A stretch of DNA of 49,326 bases from an uncultured SAR86 cluster bacterium (lineage in GTDB: Bacteria; Pseudomonadota; Gammaproteobacteria; Magnimaribacterales; D2472), in NCBI GenBank assembly GCA_902513515.1, contig CABXNE010000007.1, positions 1-49,326 of the forward strand. The letters are read 5' to 3'. Under the pieces are notes generated by a model, which saw nothing but the letters and a program-made list of their open reading frames with translations, had not been told where the DNA came from and ran no database searches. Below are positions 25,436 through 34,245 of the stretch, in pieces; positions within the stretch are counted from its first letter, which is position 1; every line of letters begins with the position of its first letter. Made by a program: the position numbers and the translations under genes.

Positions 25436-27220
25436 ATGCTGACATTTATTAAATCAATACATTCAATAATATCAAAAAAAGATACATCTTTAATTATAAG
25501 AATGTCTGTGATCTTGGTAATGATCTCATTTATTGAATTTTTTGGTCTTGCTATGATTTCATTCTTGATTATTAACATTGGCTCAATGGATACTCTTGTT
25601 TCCAGGTTTCCCATATTAAATTCTTTAGGTGTCGATTCTGATTTAATACCATTAGTGCTTTCACTTTTTGTATGTGCATATGCATTAATATCTATTAGCA
25701 TTTCTATTTCCTTTCTAAAGTTTGTCAGCTTAAATAGTCAACTGATCGCTGGCCGCATAAAGCTTAAGCTAATAGATTATTATTTATCATTGGGATGGAT
25801 AGAGCATATACAAAATTCAAGCGCTGAAAAAATATCAAGAATTCAAAATGATGCTACGTATGTTGGTCAGCAAATACTATTTGCAATGCATCTTTTTAGT
25901 CGTTTTGCTTTGGCTTTTATTATTACGGCCGCATTGCTTTTTTATAATTTAGCTGTAACTGGAATTTTGGTTATCTCACTAACCTTAAGTTATTTAATAA
26001 TATTTAAGTATTTTAAACCTAGAATTTCAAGAAACAGTGCAATCGTAGCCAAGGAAAGGGATCTTACTCTGCGAACACTTACCAACATGTTTGGGTCTAT
26101 AAAAGAAATAATTTTCTACAATTCTAGAAGCAAAGTTTTATCTAGTTTTGATGGAATGAACATAAAAGTGGCCTCGTCGGAGGGGGTGAATATGTATCTT
26201 GCTCAGATCCCAAGATTTATTATCGATTCTTTGTTATTAATAGCTTTAGTATTGTTTGCAGCTTTTTATAGTACGCAAGAAATATCTGCAAATAGTTTTC
26301 TGGTGACGGTATCTATCTATGGTGTTGCAGGCTTAAAACTTTTGCCAGCGTTTCAAAATATTTTTTATTTCGCAAGTGAAATTCAAGCTAGATCTAAGTA
26401 TTTAAATAATATAACACCACTAATTAATAAAATTATTACTCAAGAAAGCTTTAAATTATCAGAACACGATTATCCATTTAAAAAATTAGTTGAATTTTCA
26501 AATGTTAGTTTTTCTTATGAAACTGAATTAAAAGAAGCTATTAGAGATCTTAGCTTAAAAATTGAAGCAGGAAAGAAGGTAGCAATCATAGGCCCCAGTG
26601 GATCAGGAAAATCAACTTTTATAGATATTTTATTAGGATTTATCAACCCCAGCATTGGTGAAATTACAATTGATGGCAAGCCTTTAAAGAAAACCAACCA
26701 TATTAAATACAGAGAAAATTTTTCTTATGTTCCACAAAAGCTCTTTTTATTAGAAGCAAGTTTAAGGGAAAATATAATCTTTGGTTCAAGTGAATCAATC
26801 AACTCTAAAGATAGACTGACTAAAGCTTTGTTGGCTTCTCAGGCTAATACTTTTATTGATAATTTATCTAATGGTATTGATACCTTGGTCTCAGATTCAA
26901 ACCTTTCATTATCAGGGGGTCAGAAGCAGGCAATAGGAGTTGCTAGAGCCATGTATCATGGAGGAAAGATTCTTGTTTTAGATGAAGCGACAAGCGCAAT
27001 GGACACTGGGCTTGAAGAAAGAATTATGGACGAGATAGCTCATTCTAATTTCAAAACCATCATTGCTATTACCCATAAACCCTCAATGTTAAAATATTTT
27101 GACGAGATATATGTTTTTAATGAGGGCACAATAGAAGCTCATGGAACATATGAAGATCTTAAGAGTACCAATCAATTTTTATCTGAAATGATCAATGTTT
27201 CTAAGAGCGGAGTGAATTAA
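25436..27220 (+). CDS. PglK/MsbA-type ABC exporter (glycolipid flippase)
   Basis: A 594-residue half-size ABC transporter with fused membrane and ATPase domains. About six helices span residues 20-310. The nucleotide-binding domain begins near 345 with VEFSNVSFSYE, Walker A GPSGSGKST, a Q-loop in YVPQKLFLLEASLRENI, signature LSGGQKQAIGVARA, Walker B KILVLDEATS and H-loop ITHKP. In length and motif wording it resembles PglK and related flippases for lipid-linked oligosaccharides more than the lipid A flippase MsbA. It lies next to GT2, GT4, carbamoyltransferase and SGNH genes, so export of a decorated glycolipid is the natural inference. The nitroreductase gene follows after 3 bp and may be co-transcribed. 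Confidence 0.88.
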   Translation: MLTFIKSIHSIISKKDTSLIIRMSVILVMISFIEFFGLAMISFLIINIGSMDTLVSRFPILNSLGVDSDLIPLVLSLFVCAYALISISISISFLKFVSLNSQLIAGRIKLKLIDYYLSLGWIEHIQNSSAEKISRIQNDATYVGQQILFAMHLFSRFALAFIITAALLFYNLAVTGILVISLTLSYLIIFKYFKPRISRNSAIVAKERDLTLRTLTNMFGSIKEIIFYNSRSKVLSSFDGMNIKVASSEGVNMYLAQIPRFIIDSLLLIALVLFAAFYSTQEISANSFLVTVSIYGVAGLKLLPAFQNIFYFASEIQARSKYLNNITPLINKIITQESFKLSEHDYPFKKLVEFSNVSFSYETELKEAIRDLSLKIEAGKKVAIIGPSGSGKSTFIDILLGFINPSIGEITIDGKPLKKTNHIKYRENFSYVPQKLFLLEASLRENIIFGSSESINSKDRLTKALLASQANTFIDNLSNGIDTLVSDSNLSLSGGQKQAIGVARAMYHGGKILVLDEATSAMDTGLEERIMDEIAHSNFKTIIAITHKPSMLKYFDEIYVFNEGTIEAHGTYEDLKSTNQFLSEMINVSKSGVN

Positions 27221-27223
27221 AGT

Positions 27224-27877
27224 ATGAAAGTATCAGATGCGGTAGTGCAAAGAAAATCTATTAGAGAATTTTTAAATATCCCTGTTTCAAGTGAATTAGT
27301 TAAAAGCTTACTTATTAAAGCTTCTCGAGCAGCCTCTGGTGGAAATCTTCAACCATGGAAGATTTTCGTTCTAAATGGAAAATCAATGGATGATTTTCTT
27401 AAATTTCAACAAGCTTGGGATGATCCAGAACAACCCGCTTACGCAATTTATCCCCCAAAATTAAAAGAGCCATATCGAACTTCACGATTTGAGTTGGGTG
27501 AACAAATGTATGCTTTATTGGGTATTCCTCGTGAAGATAAAGATGCACGAATTGCTCAAGTTATGAAAAATTTTGAATTCTTTGGAGCTCCCTGCGCATT
27601 TTTTTGCTATGTCGACAGGCAAATGGGGCCGCCTCAATGGTCAGATTTAGGGATGTTTTTACAAACTTTTATGTTACTTGCTCAAGAGGTGGGTTTGGAT
27701 ACATGTGCTCAAGAAGCTTGGTCAATGAAGCATGATAGCGTCTCAAAATTTTTACAATCTGATGAGGAAGATATTTTATTTTGCGGTATGTGTATAGGTA
27801 AAAAAAATGAACATGCTGTAGTAAATTCCCTTAATTCAGAGAGACGTCCTTTGGATACCTGGGCTAAATTTATATAA
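27224..27877 (+). CDS. Nitroreductase family FMN oxidoreductase
   Basis: A 217-residue NAD(P)H-dependent flavoprotein of the nitroreductase superfamily. The FMN phosphate motif RKSIREFLNIPV lies at the N-terminus, ASGGNLQPWKIFVL contributes the isoalloxazine contacts, and a C-terminal FCGMCIGKKNE strand-loop is present. Physiological substrates (quinones, nitroaromatics or enones) cannot be read from the sequence. It begins 3 bp after the ABC flippase stop. The function is unrelated, so this probably reflects genome compaction. It is followed 24 bp later by tadA on the same strand. Confidence 0.9.
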   Translation: MKVSDAVVQRKSIREFLNIPVSSELVKSLLIKASRAASGGNLQPWKIFVLNGKSMDDFLKFQQAWDDPEQPAYAIYPPKLKEPYRTSRFELGEQMYALLGIPREDKDARIAQVMKNFEFFGAPCAFFCYVDRQMGPPQWSDLGMFLQTFMLLAQEVGLDTCAQEAWSMKHDSVSKFLQSDEEDILFCGMCIGKKNEHAVVNSLNSERRPLDTWAKFI

Positions 27878-27901
27878 ATAATAGTTATTTCTTAAATTTT
27901 G

Positions 27902-28351
27902 ATGAGTATTGAGAATTTTATGATGCACGCTATAACTTTAGCCAAAATAGCTTTTAATAAAAATGAAGTTCCAGTAGGCGCGATAATAGTTAAAGATGGA
28001 AAAGTTATTGGGAAGGGTTTTAATCAAGTTATAAGCAAAAACTCTGTAGCATCCCATGCTGAAATTAATGCAATTAATGATGCAAGTGAAACTTTAGAAA
28101 ATTATAGATTAAACAATTGTGATATGTATGTAACACTTGAGCCTTGTCATATGTGTGCTAAAGCCATAGTTGATGCAAGAATCAGCCATGTATATTTTGC
28201 TGCTAGAGAGCCGAAAACTGGAGCGTTAGAATCTATAGATCAATTTTTTTACAAATACCATCTTAACCATCAAGTAAATTTTAGTGGTGGTCATATGGAA
28301 AAAGAATCTTCTAAGTTGCTTAAAGATTTTTTTTACTCTAGAAGAAATTAG
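27902..28351 (+). CDS. tadA: tRNA-specific adenosine deaminase
   Basis: Deaminates A34 of tRNA-Arg(ACG) to inosine, an essential reaction in most bacteria. The 149-residue protein has the zinc/proton-relay motif HAEINA and the second zinc motif PCHMC separated by the usual ~30 residues, preceded by VPVGAIIV and followed by RISHVYFAAREPKTGA. I use the ATG at 27902 instead of the TTG just before it. It ends 3 bp from the convergent xthA stop. Other cytidine/deoxycytidylate deaminases share the fold, but the VPVGAIIV and EPKTGA wording is TadA-like. Confidence 0.93.
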   Translation: MSIENFMMHAITLAKIAFNKNEVPVGAIIVKDGKVIGKGFNQVISKNSVASHAEINAINDASETLENYRLNNCDMYVTLEPCHMCAKAIVDARISHVYFAAREPKTGALESIDQFFYKYHLNHQVNFSGGHMEKESSKLLKDFFYSRRN

Positions 28352-28354
28352 ACC

Positions 28355-29164
28355 TTACTTTAATTTAATCCAAACAGGGCAGTGATCAGAGGGTTTTTCC
28401 ATTGCCCTCGCATCATAATCTATTCCTGTGTCTACCATAGAAGCTTCTAGGTTCTTTGATATTAGAATATGATCTATTCTAAGTCCTCGCTTTGGAGAGT
28501 TATCAAACATTCTAGAGCGATAATCAAACCATGAATATATTGAACCCTCTTCAGGATTTTGTTTTCTCCATGAATCTATAAATCCTAAATCTTTAATTTT
28601 ATTCCACATGTCAATCTCTTCTGGAAGGAAAGCAGTTTTACCATCCCGTAACCACCTTTTTGCATTTTGCTCGCCAATACCAATATCCAAGTATGATGGA
28701 GCCACATTAAAATCTCCCATTACAATTAAATCCTCCTCAATTTTTTTAAGTTTTTTGATGTGTTTTTCTAAGTCATCATAAAATTTTATTTTTTTTGGAA
28801 ATTTGGTTTCATGAGATCTGTTTTCACCCTGAGGAAAGTAGCCATTCATGATCGTAATTTTTTTTCTTTTCCATTTGAATGTAGCTTGAATAAATCTTTT
28901 TTGATCGTCCACGGAATCCCCTGAAAAACCTTTTTGCACATTTTCAGGCTTCTGTTTGCTTAGAATTGCTACACCATAGTGGCCTTTTTGCCCCCAAAAT
29001 TCTGGGTGATAGCCAATTTCTTTAATTTCCTCAATTGGAAATTCCGGATCATTTACTTTAGTCTCTTGGATACCTATTACATCAGGATCTATGGTATCCC
29101 TAAGGTGAATAAGTTGGTGAGGACGGGCTCTAATGCTATTAATATTAAATGATACAATTTTCAT
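28355..29164 (-). CDS. xthA: Exodeoxyribonuclease III (AP endonuclease)
   Basis: A 269-residue base-excision-repair enzyme that cleaves at abasic sites and removes 3' blocking groups. Catalytic motifs are MKIVSFNINSIRARPHQL (Asn7 region), IGIQETKV (metal-binding Glu), YGVAILSK, VMGDFNVAP (Asp/Asn) and SDHCPVWI (Asp-His pair) at the C-terminus. The length is that of E. coli XthA. It follows prc on the same strand after 3 bp, so the two are probably co-transcribed, and it is convergent with tadA. Confidence 0.96.
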   Translation of the reverse strand: MKIVSFNINSIRARPHQLIHLRDTIDPDVIGIQETKVNDPEFPIEEIKEIGYHPEFWGQKGHYGVAILSKQKPENVQKGFSGDSVDDQKRFIQATFKWKRKKITIMNGYFPQGENRSHETKFPKKIKFYDDLEKHIKKLKKIEEDLIVMGDFNVAPSYLDIGIGEQNAKRWLRDGKTAFLPEEIDMWNKIKDLGFIDSWRKQNPEEGSIYSWFDYRSRMFDNSPKRGLRIDHILISKNLEASMVDTGIDYDARAMEKPSDHCPVWIKLK

Positions 29165-29167
29165 ATC

Positions 29168-31285
29168 TTATGAAGCTTTGGTTAAATAAATATTTTGATT
29201 AAACAACATATAGTCTACAAGAATTTGGGTGCCTTCATTTAAAAGATAATCATCATCAATTTCTATTTCAAAATCTGAGTCTTCTTTTTCAGTTTCTTTG
29301 GCATCGCTGTAATCCTCCATAGCCTTGTAGGAACTAAAAATCTCTAAATTAAGGGAGGCGCGTCTCTTATTTTCTATATCTAGAGCCCATGATTGCCTTT
29401 CTTCTTTTTCGATTCTTCTATTAATTAAGTTTAAAGAAATTACTTCTTTATTTTTTTGGATTTCATATCTTTTCCTGATATCAAGGATGTATTGTAAATT
29501 GGGGTTTTGATTAACTCTTATTAAATGCTGATCATTTAATTGAGAAATCAAAGAAGATTCCATGGAAAATTTTTGGAAACGTATTGGTTTAATTTCATCC
29601 CATGGAAGAGCTGTATCGTATGAGCTTTCACCAATTTCTTCAATGTCCCAGGTACTTGGTAGGGTTATATCAGGATGTATTCCTTTGTTTTGCATCCCAG
29701 ATCCAGTAATTCTATAAAACTTTGATTCAGTAATTTTTATTTGCCCAGAGCTCAAACTATCTAATTTTTGGACAGTTCCTTTGCCAAATGTTTTTTGCCC
29801 AATTATTATTCCTCTTTGGTAATCTTGAATAGCTCCTGCAAAAATTTCTGATGCAGAAGCAGAATATCTATCCACCATAACCGCCATTGGCTTTTTCCAA
29901 ATTTGTTTGGCTCTAGTATCTCCCCATGGTCTTACGCTGCCATTGTTCTCTTTTACTTGCAGTGTTGCTCCAGAGGATACAAATAGTCCAGTTAATTTAT
30001 TAGCCTCATAAAGCGAGCCACCAGAATTACCTCGGAGATCAATTAGGACAGCTTCAACTTTTTGATCATCAAATTTCTTCAGTATGCCTTCAACATCTTT
30101 AGAGCTACTTCTAAAATCTGGATCTCTATTTCGCCATGCGTTGAAATCTATGTAAAAAGTAGGTAAATCTATTAAGCCTATTTTTATTGTTTGCATATTT
30201 CTTTTGATTTCAATCACCCTAGATTTTGCTGCTTGTTCTTCTAGTTTTACTTCTTCACGCGTAATTGTTACAAATTTCCTTTCGCTTAAATCTTCTGTTT
30301 TCCCTGGAATTAGCTCCAACTCAACTTTTGTACCAGCTTTACCTCGAATTAATTGAACTACTTCATCTATTCTCCACCCCACAACATCAGTTGGAGTTGA
30401 ATTCGATTCCTCAACTTGAGATATCTTTACTATTTTGTCATCTGGATTAATTTTCCCAGTTTTTTCAGCGGGACCCCCAGGTACAACGCTTACTATGGTT
30501 GGGTAATCATCTTCTGTTGTAAGCAATGCTCCAATTCCTTCTAGCTTTAGACTCATTGTCATTTCAAAATCCTCTGCTGACTTAGGAGAGAAGTATGAAG
30601 AATGTGGATCAAAAAAAGAGGTTAAATTATTAATAGAAATTGAAAAGACATCTTCCTCATTTCTTTGAGAGATTCTTCGGAGTCTATTTTTATATCTTTT
30701 TTCAATAGTTTCTGTTGCTTCGTCTAATTTTTTTTCGGCTAGCATGGATGTTAAGACATCATTTTTTGCTAGTCTTCTCCATTTCTTTCTAAGTTCAAAT
30801 CTACTCCTCTGCCATTTTTTCTGATCATCATCAATGATAATGATCTCCTCTTTTGTAAAATCAAAATTCTTTTTAGAAACTTCTTTGAGTTGATAATTGG
30901 TTGCCTCAATTAACCGATTAAAATATAGATTTATAAATGCAAACTTAGACTTTAAGTCTATTGAGCAAAGAGGCGATCTTACATATTTTTTTTGATAGCT
31001 AATAGGATTATCAAATTTATAAAATTTTCTTCTAAATGAGCTGATTTCATTTTCTGTGAAATATATTTTCCGAGAATCCAGTTGATCTACCAATACATCA
31101 AATATTTCAGAATTAATTGAACTCAAGTCTTTGTCATTAAAGAAATGTTCTTTGGTTATCTTTTGATAAATTTCTTGGCAAAGCTTTTGTTTTTCAGCTG
31201 ATGCAGAAATGTTAATTTTTGCCTCAGTGCCAACGCTAAGCAACAGTATTGCTACTAAGCCCAAAGCTTTTTTCTGTTTATACAA
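29168..31285 (-). CDS. prc: Tail-specific periplasmic protease Prc
   Basis: A 705-residue S41A processing protease, close in size to E. coli Prc/Tsp (~680). It has an N-terminal signal peptide (KALGLVAILLLSVGTEA), a helical N-terminal domain and a PDZ domain around residues 240-330 (EGIGALL, VPGGPAEKTGKINPDDKIV). The catalytic core follows, with the Ser of YSASASEIFAGA and the Lys of TFGKGTVQ forming the dyad, both spaced as in Prc. The C-terminal helical DUF3340-type region ends in a run of acidic residues (DAKETEKEDSDFEIEIDDD). It degrades mis-tagged periplasmic proteins and regulates peptidoglycan hydrolases in other bacteria. It is 28 bp from the divergent HCCA-isomerase-like gene. Confidence 0.95.
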   Translation of the reverse strand: MYKQKKALGLVAILLLSVGTEAKINISASAEKQKLCQEIYQKITKEHFFNDKDLSSINSEIFDVLVDQLDSRKIYFTENEISSFRRKFYKFDNPISYQKKYVRSPLCSIDLKSKFAFINLYFNRLIEATNYQLKEVSKKNFDFTKEEIIIIDDDQKKWQRSRFELRKKWRRLAKNDVLTSMLAEKKLDEATETIEKRYKNRLRRISQRNEEDVFSISINNLTSFFDPHSSYFSPKSAEDFEMTMSLKLEGIGALLTTEDDYPTIVSVVPGGPAEKTGKINPDDKIVKISQVEESNSTPTDVVGWRIDEVVQLIRGKAGTKVELELIPGKTEDLSERKFVTITREEVKLEEQAAKSRVIEIKRNMQTIKIGLIDLPTFYIDFNAWRNRDPDFRSSSKDVEGILKKFDDQKVEAVLIDLRGNSGGSLYEANKLTGLFVSSGATLQVKENNGSVRPWGDTRAKQIWKKPMAVMVDRYSASASEIFAGAIQDYQRGIIIGQKTFGKGTVQKLDSLSSGQIKITESKFYRITGSGMQNKGIHPDITLPSTWDIEEIGESSYDTALPWDEIKPIRFQKFSMESSLISQLNDQHLIRVNQNPNLQYILDIRKRYEIQKNKEVISLNLINRRIEKEERQSWALDIENKRRASLNLEIFSSYKAMEDYSDAKETEKEDSDFEIEIDDDYLLNEGTQILVDYMLFNQNIYLTKAS

Positions 31286-31313
31286 GATAATTAATTTACA
31301 ATATTTATTAATA

Positions 31314-31925
31314 ATGAATGCTAACTATATAGAATTTTACTTTGACTGTTCAAGCCCCTGGACATATTTAGCATTTACCGAGATTTTAGCATTATTACAA
31401 AGACATGAACTAGAAATAGAATGGAAGCCAGTTCTTGTGGGAGGAGTTTTTAATACCGTCAATCAAGATGTATATGAGTTTAGAAAAAAGCCTAATCCTT
31501 TAAAGCTTAACTATTCAAATGATGATTTACATTTATGGTCAAAGGTTAGAGGAATTAGCATTAGCTTTCCAGAAGTATTTCCAGTCAATTCCGTGAAAGC
31601 GATGCGGGGTTGTTTGTTTGCTAACAAAGAAAATCAATTAGTTGAGTTTGCGAATAATGTATTTCACGCATATTGGAGTGAAGGTAAAGATATCAGTCAG
31701 GAAGATTTGCTATTGGGCATTGCCGAGAATTCAAATTTAGATACTGAGGAATTTAAAAAATTTATAGCATCGCAAGAGGCCAAAGATCTTCTGATAGAAA
31801 ATACTGATGAATTAATTGAGCGCGGAGGCTTTGGCTCACCAACTTTTTTTTATAAAGAAAAAATGTTTTTTGGCAATGATCGATTGCATCTTTTAGAAGA
31901 AGCAATTACAAAAAATTTAATTTAA
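31314..31925 (+). CDS. 2-hydroxychromene-2-carboxylate isomerase-like DsbA-family protein
   Basis: A 203-residue thioredoxin-fold protein of the HCCA isomerase/kappa-GST group. The active-site region IEFYFDCSSPWTYLAF has the Ser/Cys-x-x-Trp type motif. The C-terminal GGFGSPTFFYKEKMFFGNDR is the classical substrate/GSH-binding turn with cis-proline. Natural substrates include naphthalene-catabolism intermediates, but many genome homologues have unknown roles. I start at the ATG at 31314; a longer in-frame extension from 31209 overlaps the prc signal peptide region and is not conserved in character. Its stop overlaps the convergent acyl-CoA dehydrogenase stop (31922-31925). No other aromatic catabolism gene is nearby. 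Confidence 0.88.
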   Translation: MNANYIEFYFDCSSPWTYLAFTEILALLQRHELEIEWKPVLVGGVFNTVNQDVYEFRKKPNPLKLNYSNDDLHLWSKVRGISISFPEVFPVNSVKAMRGCLFANKENQLVEFANNVFHAYWSEGKDISQEDLLLGIAENSNLDTEEFKKFIASQEAKDLLIENTDELIERGGFGSPTFFYKEKMFFGNDRLHLLEEAITKNLI

Positions 31926-33007
31926 ACCTGTGTTTTATATGCTTCTTCTCGAACAAGTTCTGGGCTGCCTAGTATTTGACGATTTAAACCAATTCGTTTA
32001 AACCAGTAATGCAGGCCGAGCAAGTCTGTAAAACCCATGCCGCCATGAACTTCGGTAGCTTTTTTTGCTATGCCTTTGCTCATTTCGGAGACATGCGCTT
32101 TTGTATGACAGGCCATTAATCTGGCTTCATCCGGAGAATGATCATGACAATGGGCAGCGTGCCAAACAAGTGCGTAGCAGGGTTCTAAATCAGCAGCCAT
32201 CTCTGCACACATATGCTTTACAGCCTGAAATGATCCTATTGCTCTGCCAAACTGCTTTCGCTCTTTAGCATAATCAACTGCTTTATCTATCATGGTTTGA
32301 GATGCGCCAAGAGAATCTGCAGCGAGCATAATCCTACCAGCATCAATTGCTTGTTTGATTGGTTCTATTGAATCTGAAGAATTCTCCAGTAGTTCTACTT
32401 CTAAGTTTGTGCAAATTACTTCTGAATATTGCCTAGTTTTATCAACTGTCGTTAGCTGGACTATTTCTAAGTTTGAAGATTTGGCATCCACAACAAATAT
32501 TTGGCCTTTTTCATCTGCAAGCAATAAATGAGTTGCATCATTTACATCGAGCACAAACATAGCTCTACCATTTAATGCATTGTCTGAAAAAGTTATCCCA
32601 GCATCATTTCTTTTGCCTATGAATTCGCTAAAACCAACTCCAAAACGAAATTCATTGGTGGCGATTTTAGAAAGATAATTTTCTTGCTGAGACTTAGTTC
32701 CTGCATGCATAATTGCTATTGGTGCCATTACATAAGGCGCAATAAATGGAGTGGGGCCTACGCCACCTCCCAAAGCCTCTGAAACTACAGCTGCAAAGAG
32801 TAAATCTAGACCTAGCCCACCGAATTCTTCTGGAATCAAGAGCCCATTTATTCCTAGGTTAAGAAGACCTTGATGAATCTCTTCTGAAAGATTTTTCTCG
32901 TCACCGCTAGTAATATGCTTAATATTATCTATCGTGGCATGTTCTTCTAGATACTTTTTTACATTGTCTTGAAAAAAGGATTGTTCTTCTGATAAGCCAA
33001 AATACAT
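31922..33007 (-). CDS. Acyl-CoA dehydrogenase, smaller subunit-like
   Basis: A 361-residue flavoprotein of the acyl-CoA dehydrogenase superfamily. The N-terminal helical domain (LSEEQSFFQDNV, LLIPEEFGGLGLDLL) and the C-terminal FAD-site ERKQFGRAIGSFQAVKH and EVHGGMGFTDLLGLHYW are present. The middle domain lacks the usual FAD-anchoring E/D-P-x-A-G-S-D sequence, and the C-terminal YEG-type catalytic glutamate is not seen (QILGSPELV there). It lies 1 bp after a second, larger dehydrogenase in the same operon. Paired genes of this kind encode alpha2beta2 heterotetramers in sterol catabolism in actinobacteria, with one catalytic site per pair, and the same may hold here. Confidence 0.88.
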   Translation of the reverse strand: MYFGLSEEQSFFQDNVKKYLEEHATIDNIKHITSGDEKNLSEEIHQGLLNLGINGLLIPEEFGGLGLDLLFAAVVSEALGGGVGPTPFIAPYVMAPIAIMHAGTKSQQENYLSKIATNEFRFGVGFSEFIGKRNDAGITFSDNALNGRAMFVLDVNDATHLLLADEKGQIFVVDAKSSNLEIVQLTTVDKTRQYSEVICTNLEVELLENSSDSIEPIKQAIDAGRIMLAADSLGASQTMIDKAVDYAKERKQFGRAIGSFQAVKHMCAEMAADLEPCYALVWHAAHCHDHSPDEARLMACHTKAHVSEMSKGIAKKATEVHGGMGFTDLLGLHYWFKRIGLNRQILGSPELVREEAYKTQV

Positions 33008-33008
33008 T

Positions 33009-34232
33009 TTATGCTCCTTCTACTTTTGGTTCTTTAGGCATGCCTAGCCCACGCTCAGCAATAATATTTTTTTGGATTTGACTGGTGCCTCCACCAATAA
33101 TGAGACCCAGAAAGTACATGTATATAAATTGCCATGTACCATCATTCCTAAGATGTGGGCTATCTTCATACAAGGTTCCAATTTCACCCATTACATCAAT
33201 TGCAAGGCCTTCTAATTCATGCCTTAACTCTGTTCCGATAAGCTTTTGAATCATTTTGCCTATCTTGACATCAGCTCCTGGATTTAACTTAGCTGATAGC
33301 AGTCTTAAAGCATGAGATTGTTGGGCTAAAACTTTGCCTTGAATTTGCATCAATCGATCTCGATAAATTGGATGCTCAATTAATGGCTTTCCATCCAGCG
33401 TTTCTTTTTCCATTAAATGCATCAACATATTCACTCTATTCATCGTTGCATCTGGTGGAGCTAAGGAGCCTCTTTCATGCCCTAAAGTTGCATTTGCAAC
33501 AGCCCAGCCTTCACCTCGCTTCCCGACAATGTTAGTTGCAGGAATTTTTACATCTGTAAAAAACACTTCATTAAATCCTGCATTCAAAGTCATATCTACC
33601 AGTGGTCTGATTTCAATGCCTGGAGTATCCATTGGGATCAATAAGTAACTTATTCCAGCATGTTTAGGAGCATCCGGTTCAGTTCTGACAAGACAAAAAC
33701 ACATTTGTGAATATTGAGCAGTGCTGGTCCAGATTTTTTGACCATTGATCACCCATTCATCACCAATTAACTCTCCTTTAGTTTGTAAACTTGCCAGATC
33801 ACTCCCCGCATTTGGTTCAGAGTAACCTTGGCACCAAATCATTTCTCCATGAAGTGTAGGTTTGATATAAGTTTGCTTTTGCTCCTCGGTACCCATCTCT
33901 AATAATGTGGGAACCAACATATCAATCCCTTGACCACCCATAGGACCTGGAGTTTTAGATTTTGAGAACTCTGAAGCAATAATTCTATTTTTCAAAATAT
34001 CTACCTCTCCGCCATATCCCCCATATTCTTTTGGAACTGACCGAGCAAAATAGCCATTTTCAATTAAGATTTTTTGCCACTCAGAGCGAGACATTTCGGG
34101 GCCACCAGACCCACCTGAGCTTGCTAATGGTGTGTTAGAACCCCCAGTGAAAGATATACCTTTGTATTTTTTACAAAAGTCTTGAACCTCTTTGGTGAAG
34201 TCTTGGTATTCAGGTCCATATTCTAAATCCAT
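33009..34232 (-). CDS. Acyl-CoA dehydrogenase, larger subunit-like
   Basis: A 407-residue acyl-CoA dehydrogenase. It keeps the FAD/substrate loop YSEPNAGSDLASL and GQKIWTSTAQYSQM and ends with a GGGTSQIQKNIIAERGLG motif. The E-G-T-x-Q-I-Q consensus glutamate at that position is replaced by glycine, so the catalytic base must be elsewhere (for example at the isovaleryl-CoA dehydrogenase-type position) or be shared with the partner. The RGLGMP ending is typical of the FadE28/ChsE-like lineage. It starts 13 bp after the enoyl-CoA hydratase gene and is followed by a second dehydrogenase gene. In an atu-like pathway it would oxidise citronellyl-CoA-type or branched-chain acyl-CoA. Confidence 0.9.
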   Translation of the reverse strand: MDLEYGPEYQDFTKEVQDFCKKYKGISFTGGSNTPLASSGGSGGPEMSRSEWQKILIENGYFARSVPKEYGGYGGEVDILKNRIIASEFSKSKTPGPMGGQGIDMLVPTLLEMGTEEQKQTYIKPTLHGEMIWCQGYSEPNAGSDLASLQTKGELIGDEWVINGQKIWTSTAQYSQMCFCLVRTEPDAPKHAGISYLLIPMDTPGIEIRPLVDMTLNAGFNEVFFTDVKIPATNIVGKRGEGWAVANATLGHERGSLAPPDATMNRVNMLMHLMEKETLDGKPLIEHPIYRDRLMQIQGKVLAQQSHALRLLSAKLNPGADVKIGKMIQKLIGTELRHELEGLAIDVMGEIGTLYEDSPHLRNDGTWQFIYMYFLGLIIGGGTSQIQKNIIAERGLGMPKEPKVEGA

Positions 34233-34245
34233 AATCTTTCCTTAT

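Noticed and set aside
25363-25701. 112-codon minus-strand frame at the start of the ABC transporter gene
   Set aside because: Its composition is a complement of the transporter helices and it has no protein-like features of its own.
31209-31313. Upstream extension of the HCCA-isomerase-like gene
   Set aside because: It overlaps the prc signal-peptide codons and lacks family character; the canonical N-terminus starts at 31314.
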